Below are positions 14,787 to 22,682 of a stretch of 28,259 nt of DNA, piece after piece. Origin of the DNA: JBHENC01 sp051000345 (lineage in GTDB: Bacteria > Acidobacteriota > Blastocatellia > Pyrinomonadales > Pyrinomonadaceae); assembly GCA_051000345.1 (NCBI GenBank), contig JBPCOJ010000056.1:1-28259 (forward strand), given 5' to 3'. The translations under genes and the position numbers were made by a program. A model generated the notes under the pieces. The model searched no databases. It was not told the origin of the DNA and was given only the letters and a program-made list of their open reading frames with translations. The first letter of the stretch is position 1. Each line of letters begins with the position of its first letter.

Positions 14787-16493
14787 CTATTGCCGCAGGG
14801 TTGTTTTCGCGGCGGCGCGCACGGAGTTCAAAAGGCGGCGCGTGTTTTCGTTTCGCGGATCGAGCGCGAGCGCTTGTTCCAATTCAGTTTCGGCGCGGCG
14901 CTGCAATCCTATGCTGCGGTAGAACTCCGCGAGCATTACGCGGTAGGAAACGTTGCCTTTATCAAGCTCGACGGCGGCCTTTAATTCTGCTTCGGCGCGT
15001 GGGCGCGTTTGCGGATTGGCGGCGAGCGCTTGCCCGTATTGCGCGCGGTAACGCGGCTGCTGCGGTTCGATGCGCGCGGCCTCGCCGAAACGCGCCGTCG
15101 CCAGCACTTTATTGCCCTGCCGCTCTGCCGCTAATCCCTGTTGAAAATAATTTTCAGCTTGCGACATGTTGGAAGACAAAGGCGCGCCGCTCGAAGCCTG
15201 TCCCGCAGGGTTAAACGATGGCGGCGCGTTCTTCTTGGTTGCATCTTTTTCAGTGTGTGTGTGTGCGTTCGTGTTTTGATTATTACCGCCTGTGTTTTGT
15301 TGCACGGGCGAGGTTTGTTGCCCGAAGGATATTGTCGGCTTGAGCGCGGCGGTTGATTCCATGCTTAGTTTAAGATCGTATGTGGCGCGCGTGGTTTTGT
15401 TTCGGAGTATTTCGTAGGCTTGAGCGATGCGCGTGAAAATCGCTTCGATGCGCGTGTGCAGAGTTTTGTCCGCGTCGCTGTGAAAGCGATCAGGGTGATA
15501 GCGTCGCGCGTGCGCATGATAAGCGCGCTTTACTTCATCGGGCGTTGCGCGGCGGCTAATGCCGAGCACCGTGTAATAATCCGTCGCACGTTCGAGCCGC
15601 GCAAACATTTCGTCGAGCGCTCTTTGTTCGTCTTCTTCTGTTAATGGAACGGGTTTCGCCGTCGCATTGCTATCGCTCTTGCTTGTTGTTGGCGATGACA
15701 CTGCGTTTGTTGCGGCAACAGCTGCGGCGGCGCTTTGTTTGGCGGCGGCGAGTTCGGTTTGCAGCGCGAGGCTGTGCGCGATTTCCTCCGGCGTAAACGC
15801 ACGCGCGGGATTTTCGCGGCGCACGCAACCCGCGACTGCGAGCGCGTAAATGATGCGCAAGGATTCCGGTTCGGGAAGCCCGCTGATGGCGATGATTTCG
15901 TAAAGGCGCGTCGGCGCGTCGAGGCGCGAAAGCATAAAGGCTTCCGTCGGCAGATATTCGAGTTCGTCGAACGCGGCGGCGGGTTCCGGGAAAAGCATTT
16001 CGTTGGAATGTCTGAAACGTCCGGCGGCGAAACCTTCAGGCAAACGGCGCGCCGCTTCCAACAATAGTTCCCGCGAGTTTATGTTGAGGCGCATGTTTTC
16101 AACGAGGCGCGCGCGCGCCTCGAATCGCCACGCGCCGTTTGTCCCGAGCAGCAGCGGGCGCAACACATCTGCGGCTTGTCGTCTCAATAGCTTTTCGAGA
16201 GTCTCCGTGCTCAATACCTTCGCTTCGACGAGCGCCGCGCCGAGTTTGGCATCCGAAGCCAGCGCTTCGCCGGAGACCTGCGCGAGCTGCTGCTCCGTGA
16301 CTCCGGCGCGGAGAGCGATTTCACGCAGGCGATGAGCGCGAAGATTCGACGCGGCGTAAACAATCTCGCCCGCTTCAAAATAAACAACCGCCTTGACGCG
16401 TTCTTGCTCAAGACGCAGCGCGCCGGAAATTTGCGCGTTGCCGATTTCATTTATAAGTTCGACGAGCGGATGCTCTGCAAGTTGACCGTTCAT
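14787..16493 (-). CDS. DUF4388 / J-domain / TPR protein
   Basis: 568 aa from the ATG at 16493. The frame stays open to a GTG at 16604, but the added 37 residues are basic and unconserved-looking, and DUF4388 domains typically start M-x-G-x-L as here (MNGQLAEHPLVELI). Order: a DUF4388 (PATAN-like) domain and helical continuation (about 1-225); an Ala/Ser/Thr-rich linker (about 245-282); a J domain (about 305-373) with the essential HPD at 333-335 (YHPDRFH); an Asn/Gln/His-rich disordered linker (about 385-440); and three or so TPR-like repeats (about 443-555). The J domain should stimulate an Hsp70 (DnaK) ATPase. DUF4388 is common in signalling proteins of gliding and predatory bacteria, and TPRs bind partners. 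This suggests an adaptor recruiting Hsp70 to a signalling complex (inference). It precedes the HD-GYP gene. Confidence 0.88.
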   Translation of the reverse strand: MNGQLAEHPLVELINEIGNAQISGALRLEQERVKAVVYFEAGEIVYAASNLRAHRLREIALRAGVTEQQLAQVSGEALASDAKLGAALVEAKVLSTETLEKLLRRQAADVLRPLLLGTNGAWRFEARARLVENMRLNINSRELLLEAARRLPEGFAAGRFRHSNEMLFPEPAAAFDELEYLPTEAFMLSRLDAPTRLYEIIAISGLPEPESLRIIYALAVAGCVRRENPARAFTPEEIAHSLALQTELAAAKQSAAAAVAATNAVSSPTTSKSDSNATAKPVPLTEEDEQRALDEMFARLERATDYYTVLGISRRATPDEVKRAYHAHARRYHPDRFHSDADKTLHTRIEAIFTRIAQAYEILRNKTTRATYDLKLSMESTAALKPTISFGQQTSPVQQNTGGNNQNTNAHTHTEKDATKKNAPPSFNPAGQASSGAPLSSNMSQAENYFQQGLAAERQGNKVLATARFGEAARIEPQQPRYRAQYGQALAANPQTRPRAEAELKAAVELDKGNVSYRVMLAEFYRSIGLQRRAETELEQALALDPRNENTRRLLNSVRAAAKTTLRQ

Positions 16494-16738
16494 GCGAAGC
16501 CGATGTTTGGAAGAAGCCTTTTGCGCCGCCGTGCTGAATTTTTCGCGCTTACCCGATGCGTGCGCGCGACAAACATCATAACGCACAGGCACGCGTTTTT
16601 GCACTCGCCGTTTTTCCGAAAATAATCATGTTTGACATTTCCGCGAAGCGGGCTACACACTCTCGCAATCTATACCTGTCACAAAGCTTAAGCATAGAAC
16701 ACCGCGTTTCGTCATAAACGCAAGCGAAGGTTTTATAC

Positions 16739-18142
16739 ATGAATGAACACACCGGCGACCACGCGACTAAAATTGCAGACCATCAGCAGGCCAGCATACT
16801 TGAAAATCGTTTGAACGAATTCAACGAATTGACCGCAGAAATCGTCGATCTTTTTTACACGCAGACTTTTTCGCCCGATAGCATTCGCACCGCGCACGGC
16901 GTGTGCAAAGCCTTCTCCGATATTCTGCTGCGGCACTGGGAACTATGCTGCATCGTTATTTATTTGCGCGACGATGACGGGCGGCTGCGCGAAAGCGCCA
17001 TCCACACAGACGAGCATCTCGACGAACAAAAGGCGCGTTCAATCGGACTGCTGTTTGCCGCCGCCGTCGAAGACGAAGACGAAGAACGCGAAGTGCAAGT
17101 GTGGATCGACGAACGAGAAAAACCTTCTGCCGATGAAAACACAGCTTTACATGTGTCTATGAAGGACGTGAATTTACGCGCCGGACTCGCCGTCCCGATT
17201 TACGGGCGCGGGCAGCTTGTCGGCGCGCTTGTCGCCATTACAGCTTACCCGGAGCGTTTGCGCGCGGCCTTGCACGGCTTGCGTTTTATCGCTGCGCCGA
17301 TTGTCATCGCCGTCGGCAACGCGCGCCGCGCGACAGCGATGCGCGAACAGCACAGGCGCATCGAACATCTTCTGGAAGAATTGCAAAAGCGTAGCGGCGC
17401 GCTCGAAGAAGCCAATCGTGAATTACAGCGGGTCGCGCATTACCGTTCGCTTTTTCTCGCGCGCATGTCACACGAACTGCGCACGCCTTTGACATCTATC
17501 TTAGGCTTCACCGAAATCATGCTCGATCAGGAAAAATTGACGAAGGCGCAGCACCGCTTCTGCGAAAAAATTCAGGGCTCCGGCCAACAGTTGCAAACGA
17601 GTCTCACGCAACTCGTCGATTTATCGAGACTCGAAGCAGGGCATACGGAGCTTTTCGTTCACGAATTTTCGTTGCGCGAAGCCCTGCGCGAATCGTGCGC
17701 GGCGACCTCGCGGCTGGCGCAAAAGCGCGGTGTGGATTTCGATTGCACGCCCGCTGCCGATCTTCCGCAGATTGTTTCCGACGAAGGCAAGCTGCGGCAA
17801 GTGCTCTACAATTTTTTCGCGTTTGCGATCAGCCGCAGCCCGGAAGGTGAGCGCGTCGTCGTGCAGGCGGAAAAACTACCGGCTTCAAACGGCAACGCCG
17901 CGCCGAATTTTCAAATTACGATTGAGGACGAAGGCGAGCGGCTCGAAAATATAGCGAGCATTTTCGAGCCGATTGATATGGACGCGCCGAGCGAAGATGC
18001 GACGAACATGAACGAACTCGGGCTTGTCATCGCGCGCCGCTTGATCGACGCGCTCGGCGGCACTGTCACGCTCGAAAGCAAGCTCGCGGGCGGCCTCAAA
18101 GTATCAATCGAATTGCCCGCCACGCCGCCGGAAATTTCCTAA
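16739..18142 (+). CDS. GAF-type soluble histidine kinase with degenerate ATP-binding domain
   Basis: 467 aa without membrane segments. Residues about 30-200 resemble a GAF sensor domain (GVCKAFSDILLRHW...AGLAVPIYGRGQLVGALVA). A coiled coil (about 200-235) leads to a HisKA domain with an intact phospho-acceptor motif, His245 in ARMSHELRTPLTSILGF. The HATPase domain (about 345-462) is recognisable but altered. In the N box, Asn358 is kept but the second Asn (NxxxN) is Phe362. In the G1 box (DxGxG) the second Gly is Arg401. In the G2 box (GLGL) the first Gly is Glu427. The Mg-ATP-binding Asn is normally essential, so autokinase activity is doubtful. The protein could be a phosphatase, a scaffold or a phospho-acceptor for another kinase. 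No response regulator is adjacent. The chemoreceptor fusion gene follows 224 bp downstream. Confidence 0.85.
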   Translation: MNEHTGDHATKIADHQQASILENRLNEFNELTAEIVDLFYTQTFSPDSIRTAHGVCKAFSDILLRHWELCCIVIYLRDDDGRLRESAIHTDEHLDEQKARSIGLLFAAAVEDEDEEREVQVWIDEREKPSADENTALHVSMKDVNLRAGLAVPIYGRGQLVGALVAITAYPERLRAALHGLRFIAAPIVIAVGNARRATAMREQHRRIEHLLEELQKRSGALEEANRELQRVAHYRSLFLARMSHELRTPLTSILGFTEIMLDQEKLTKAQHRFCEKIQGSGQQLQTSLTQLVDLSRLEAGHTELFVHEFSLREALRESCAATSRLAQKRGVDFDCTPAADLPQIVSDEGKLRQVLYNFFAFAISRSPEGERVVVQAEKLPASNGNAAPNFQITIEDEGERLENIASIFEPIDMDAPSEDATNMNELGLVIARRLIDALGGTVTLESKLAGGLKVSIELPATPPEIS

Positions 18143-18202
18143 TCGCGCGCGCGCCGCCCTACATGCTATGATGCCCTGCGAACGAAGCCTGTGTCTGAAG
18201 CA

Positions 18203-18229
18203 AGCGGGCGATTGAAACCGGCGCTCGCT
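18203..18229. other. Hairpin between kinase and chemoreceptor-fusion genes
   Basis: AGCGGGCG (18203-18210) pairs with CGCTCGCT (18222-18229), 8 bp with one G-T. No T tract follows. The rest of the 224-bp gap is otherwise featureless apart from an AT-rich patch (TATAAATCTATAAATAAA, 18246-18263) that could contain a -10 for the downstream gene. Confidence 0.35.
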
Positions 18230-18366
18230 CGCATTTCGGCCTACCTATAAATCTATAAATAAAGTGCGTCGCGTGCTGTGTCGCTGCTCTCAAAATAATT
18301 TTTCAGTTCTCCGGCGCGAGTGCATTGCGATAGATTCGCGCTCGCTTTTCACGAAACATTTATCCT

Positions 18367-21300
18367 ATGGATTCAACGACAAACAAAAACGAAACTGCCG
18401 CCGCGTCGCCGGAAATCACAGGCGCAGACGACGCGACTCGTGTCGATCATACGGCAAAACCGAACGCGAAAATTCGTTCGCGTAAAACTCCTGCGCGGCA
18501 ACGCAACGGCACTCGATCCGCCACAGACCTTATCGAGCGCATCGCCGCAACCTTAGCGAGCGGCGATCTGGCGACGGATGTCGCGGCTATCGCAAATGAA
18601 GAAAACCTGCCTGCTGCGTCGCGCCGCGCCGTGACGGAGTTGACCTCTATGGCGCGCAACATGCGGCGCGCGATTAGTCGTTTGCAGCGCGCCGCAGACT
18701 CCGTCGATTCGTTTGCGCAAAGGGTGCTCGAAGGCGGGCGCGTGCTCTCGCTTTCCTTGAGCGACGAAGCCGCTTCCGTTGATGCCACAGTCAGTTCAAT
18801 CGCAGAGATTTCCGCTTCGGCGCGTGCTGTCGCGGAAGCCGTCGGCGCGCTTGCCAATCTAGCGCAAACGACTTCTACTTCGTCGCTCGAAATGGCTGCC
18901 TCCATCGACGAAGTTTCGGCCAACGCCGACGCGCTCACCTCGTTCGTCGAGGAAACCGCTTCGTCCATCGAAGAAATGGATGCGTCCGTGCGCAGCGTCG
19001 CCGCCGCCACCGAATCCCTTGCCGCCGCGACAAACGAAACAGAGCGTTCGATGCGCGCGATAGACGATTCAACGCAGCGCGTCGGCATTGCCGTCGGTGA
19101 AACCGCTGTGCTCGCGGATGAAGTGCAACTTTCCGCAGAGCAAGGCTCCGGCGTTGTGTTGGAGACGGCTGAATCCATGCGCGCGACGCGGCGCGGCATC
19201 GAACAGGCCGCCGAAACCCTCGCGGCTCTCGGTGAACGCTCCGACCGCATCGGACAGATTACGCGCGTGATAGACGAAATCGCCGACCGCACGAATCTGC
19301 TTGCCTTGAACGCGCGCATTCTCGCAGCGCAGGCAGGGCAGCAGGGACGCGGGTTCGCCGTCGTCGCCGAAGAAATCAAGGAATTGTCGGAACGCACCGC
19401 GCGCTCAACGGATGAGATTGACGAACTGATAAAAGGCGTCCGCGAATCGGTTGGTGCTGCCACCACGCAAGCCGCGCAGAATCAGCAACTCGCCGACGAC
19501 AGCGTGGCGCTCGCCGAACGCGCCGCCGTTTCCCTGAATGACATCAGCCGGAAAACGGGTTTGTCCGCGTCCGCGATACGACAGATTGCCGAGGCAGCCG
19601 CCACGCAGTCGCTCGAATCGCATCAAGTCACGGAGTTGATGGCACAGGTCAGGCGACGCGCGCAGGAAATCGAGCGCGCGACTTCCGAGCAGGCGAGCAC
19701 TTCGACGCAAATCGGCGAGCGCGCCGTGCGCATGGCGGAGTTGACCGAACAAGTGCGGCGCGCGATGCAGGAACAGGCCGCCGCGTCGAAGCACATTGCG
19801 CACGCGATGGAGCAACTCACGGAAGTCGTCGAACAAATCGGCACGGCAGTCGGCGAGCAGCACAACGGCACGGAAGAAGTCTTGCGCGCCATCGAAGTCA
19901 TCCGCGAAGCCGTCACGCACAACCAGAATTCCATTGTCCAGATCAACTACACAGCCGGATTGCTCGATCACGAAGCCGCTTCCTTGCGCGATTCCGTGAG
20001 CGGCTTTCGTTTGCCGCAACCCGTGCGCGGCGGACACATCGCTTACGGCGTGACGGACGATATTCCTTCGCTCGACGCGCTCGTGACCTCCACTGTCGCC
20101 AGCATTGATGTCTTGAGTCTGGTGCTGGAAGGACTTGTGTGTACGGGCGAAGGCGCGGAGGTTGCGCCCGCGCTCGCGGAACGCTGGGAGATTTCCGCCG
20201 ACGGGCGCACTTATACTTTTCACTTGCGCGACGGCGTGCGCTTTCACAACGGGCGCTTGCTCGAAGCGGCGGATGTTCTTTACTCCGTGCGCCGCACCTT
20301 GCGCCACTCGCCGCCGGGCGCATGGATTTTTATGCACCTCGTCGGCGCGTCCGAATACGCCAGCGGCGAAACAGAGGAACTGCCGGGCGCGCGCTTCCTC
20401 GACAAGCGAACAATCGAATTAGAATTGACGCAGCCCTTCGCTTTGTTTCTGCCCGTGTTGTGCTTGCATCATGCGGCGATTGTGCCGCGCGAAGAAATCG
20501 AGCCGGACAATGGAGCGCGCTTTCAAACTCATCCAATCGGGACAGGCCCTTTTTGCCTGCGGTCATTTGATCGAGAGGCAGGCCGCATAGAGTTCGAGCG
20601 CTACGATGATTACAGAGAAACAGGCAAGCCTTATGTCGAGAGCGTCAGCGTGAATTTCGGCGAAGAAGGCGAAAAGCTTTTCGAGGATTTACGGCGCGGC
20701 GAACTTGCTTATCTGCGCGAAGAAATGGCGGAGCGCATCGCACAGGCGACGGGCGATCCCGAACTGCAATCATGCGTTGTCGCGGCTCCGCAACTGCACA
20801 CGCAATTTCTTGTTTTCAACGCCGAACAAGCGCCGTTCAAGGACGTGCGCGTGCGCCGCGCGTTGGCGCACGCGATCAATAAACAGGAACTCGTCGAACA
20901 GGCTTACGGAAGCCTTGCGACCATCGCAGCAGGCTCGATTCCGCCCGGTCTAATCGGCTACGACGCAGCGTATCGCGGCCTCGAATACGACCCTGAACGA
21001 GCGCGCCGCTTGCTTGCCGAAGCTGGCTACGGTGCAACCCCGCTCGTGCTCGAACTGTGGCGCTCGTTTGCAGAACAGGCGATCAGCGCGACAGCCGGAG
21101 ATGTGATGTGCGAGCAGCTTTCGCGCGTCGGCATTAAGTGTTCCATCCACGCGGCAAGCAAAACTGAATTGTTGGAGGCGATGACAGATGGGCGCGCCTC
21201 GCTCGCGGAAGTAAGCTGGTACGCGGACTATGCCGATTCGGATAATTTCACATACAGTTTATTTCATTCCGAGCATCGCAACTCGATTTTTAAGCGCGTC

Positions 21301-21543
21301 GCGCGCATCCCTGAAGTGGATGAATTGACGACGAGCGCACGCACGCTGATTAACCGCACGGATCGCGCGCAGGCTTACGCCAACATCCAAAAGCTGATTG
21401 CTGGAGAAGCCCTCTGCGTCTTTCTCACGCACCGCCGCGCCGCCGTCATACACCGCCCGGATGTCGAAGGCCTGCACGTACACCTGGTGCATCCGGTCGT
21501 GCGCCCGCAGGAGATTTGGCTGACAGGAAAAGCGAAAGGGTAG
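18367..21543 (+). CDS. Soluble chemoreceptor signalling domain fused to a family-5 solute-binding domain
   Basis: 1058 aa with no signal peptide and no membrane segment. Residues about 1-50 are polar and disordered. About 53-105 resemble a HAMP-like coiled coil ([10 protein letters not shown]...[10 protein letters not shown]). About 105-545 are the long antiparallel coiled coil of a methyl-accepting chemotaxis signalling domain. Its hairpin tip lies at about 305-335 ([32 protein letters not shown]). Residues about 553-1052 are a complete SBP_bac_5 (oligopeptide/nickel/sugar-type) binding domain: [73 protein letters not shown] and [16 protein letters not shown]. SBPs normally work outside the cytoplasmic membrane; here the domain must be cytoplasmic unless exported unusually. 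SgrR, a cytoplasmic regulator with an SBP_bac_5 domain, is a precedent for intracellular sensing. The tip has lost canonical charged residues (Leu319, Gln322 and Gln325 where Tsr has Glu385, Arg388 and Glu391). No che genes are in the window. Confidence 0.9.
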   Translation: [1058 protein letters not shown]

Positions 21544-21604
21544 AGCAGCGAATAGAAATCAGGCAATCAATAGCTCGATAGCTCCGTAGTAAAAACAATC
21601 AGCT

Positions 21605-22321
21605 ATGTTTTCAGTAGAAGAATACAAACTCGGTTTGCACTCGATTCGTAGGCGCATGAATCCAAAGCACTACGAGATGCTTCAAGCTCAATATGCCGCG
21701 CCTAATCGAACCGTCACTGCTCCGCAACTTGCAAAAGCTGTTGGTTATTCGTCTTTTAGTCCCGTAAATTTGCATTACGGCAAACTCGGACGATTGCTTT
21801 CAGATGAACTTGGAAGATCGCCGAAGCGAGATACTGACGGAGCGATATATTGGTTTCTTGTTTTGTCTTCTGGAGCGCACGGCAAAAGCGGTTACTTATG
21901 GACGATGCACCCTGAATTAGCAACGGCTCTGGAAGAACTTAGTATTGTCAGAAGCCACGAAACTTTTTTGCCCGAAGAACTCAATTCGGCGGAAGTCTTT
22001 GTCGAAGGCGCGGCTCGTAAAATCACAGTCAACGCTTACGAACGCAACGCAGAAGCGCGAAGCCGCTGCATTGCTTGTCACGGGACGCGATGTGTTGTTT
22101 GCAATTTTGATTTTGGTGCGTCTTATGGTGAGTTGCTCGAAGGTTACATTCATGTTCACCATTTACGGCAACTTTCTGACATTGGCGGTGAATATGAAGT
22201 TGACCCGATAGAAGATTTGCGTCCGGTTTGCCCTAATTGCCACGCTGTCATTCACAGACGCAAACCGCCGTTCTCAATTGACGAAGTGAAAGCGCTGTTG
22301 GCGCAGGCAGAAACGGGCTAA
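21605..22321 (+). CDS. HNH endonuclease, McrA-like
   Basis: A 238-aa protein with a C-terminal HNH nuclease domain. A zinc-binding framework is visible: CVVC (Cys163, Cys166) and CPNCH (Cys209, Cys212). The HNH residues are His185-His186 (HVHHL), Asn211 and His217, with the family segment DIGGEYEVDPIEDLRPVCPNC. The N-terminal 130 residues contain GYSSFSPVNLHYGKLGRLLS, a segment shared with a set of HNH proteins annotated as restriction endonuclease-like; the target is unknown. HNH proteins of this type cut DNA, often methylated or foreign DNA. There is no adjacent methylase. Sequence is visibly AT-richer and less biased in codon use than neighbours, and it lies beside a MITE-like repeat, so it is probably acquired. 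No clear ribosome site precedes the ATG at 21605. Confidence 0.85.
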   Translation: MFSVEEYKLGLHSIRRRMNPKHYEMLQAQYAAPNRTVTAPQLAKAVGYSSFSPVNLHYGKLGRLLSDELGRSPKRDTDGAIYWFLVLSSGAHGKSGYLWTMHPELATALEELSIVRSHETFLPEELNSAEVFVEGAARKITVNAYERNAEARSRCIACHGTRCVVCNFDFGASYGELLEGYIHVHHLRQLSDIGGEYEVDPIEDLRPVCPNCHAVIHRRKPPFSIDEVKALLAQAETG

Positions 22322-22495
22322 AGATAAACGTAACATTAAACTTTATCCCGTGCCGGTTATGGCGTTAGAAATCAGAAGCCAATAGACAGAAGGAATACAG
22401 AAAGTATGAATTATCTCTCGCCGAAACGCACCCGTTACGTTTCTTCATTGTCACTGATTACATTGTAATTTAAGTATTTAGATTTCTTTGAGTTG

Positions 22496-22515
22496 CCACT
22501 AGCTTCAGCTAGTGG
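22496..22515. repeat. Palindrome 1 of the composite element
   Basis: Nine-base arms CCACTAGCT and AGCTAGTGG flank a 2-base centre. It matches palindrome 3 at 14 of 20 positions, and the differences in the arms are compensatory (A-T to T-A at pair 3, T-A to C-G at pair 5). Confidence 0.8.
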
Positions 22516-22536
22516 ATCAGATAAGCTGAATGTACC

Positions 22537-22566
22537 GGCTTTAGCCGAAATCCTTTGGCTAAAGCC
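22537..22566. repeat. Palindrome 2 (central) of the composite element
   Basis: Ten-base arms GGCTTTAGCC and GGCTAAAGCC flank a 10-base loop (GAAATCCTTT). It is centred between the two outer palindromes, 21 bases from each. Confidence 0.8.
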
Positions 22567-22587
22567 ATGTTCTTTCTTGATTTGTAT

Positions 22588-22607
22588 CCTCCAGCTAAAG
22601 CTGGAGG
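22588..22607. repeat. Palindrome 3 of the composite element
   Basis: Nine-base arms CCTCCAGCT and AGCTGGAGG flank an AA centre. It mirrors palindrome 1 in length, spacing and base-pairing pattern. Confidence 0.8.
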
Positions 22608-22682
22608 CAATTAAAAAACTTAAATTACAGAATACTGATTCATCCGCACTGATTCACTGTTAATTATTCATCATTTCAACTC

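Larger units (their letters stand above)
22464..22629. mobile_element. MITE/REP-like composite palindromic element
   Basis: A non-coding 166-bp unit bounded by perfect 12-bp terminal inverted repeats, TGTAATTTAAGT (22464-22475) and ACTTAAATTACA (22618-22629). Inside are three palindromes: CCACTAGCT/AGCTAGTGG (22496-22515), GGCTTTAGCC/GGCTAAAGCC (22537-22566) and CCTCCAGCT/AGCTGGAGG (22588-22607). The spacers between them are both exactly 21 bases. Palindromes 1 and 3 differ at paired positions in a compensating way. No transposase is present, so it would be mobilised in trans, for example by a RAYT-type (REP-associated tyrosine) transposase. No target duplication is evident. Confidence 0.7.

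Noticed and set aside
16494..16604. GTG start at 16604 for the DUF4388/J protein
   Set aside because: No ribosome site is present, and DUF4388 normally begins almost at the first Met, which fits the ATG at 16493.
16632..16659. Promoter for the histidine kinase (TTGACA at 16632)
   Set aside because: The -35 is perfect, but the best -10 at 16 bases (TACACA) matches only 3 of 6, so it is not listed as a feature.
18447..19466. Long open frame on the minus strand (339 codons) inside the chemoreceptor-fusion gene
   Set aside because: It mirrors the GC-rich, Ala/Glu/Ser-rich plus-strand gene, encodes Ser/Ala-rich sequence without domain pattern, and the plus frame is clearly a real MCP domain.
22496..22607. 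CRISPR array
   Set aside because: The three units are palindromes of differing sequence rather than identical direct repeats, and only two spacers exist. The flanking inverted repeats indicate a MITE-like element.
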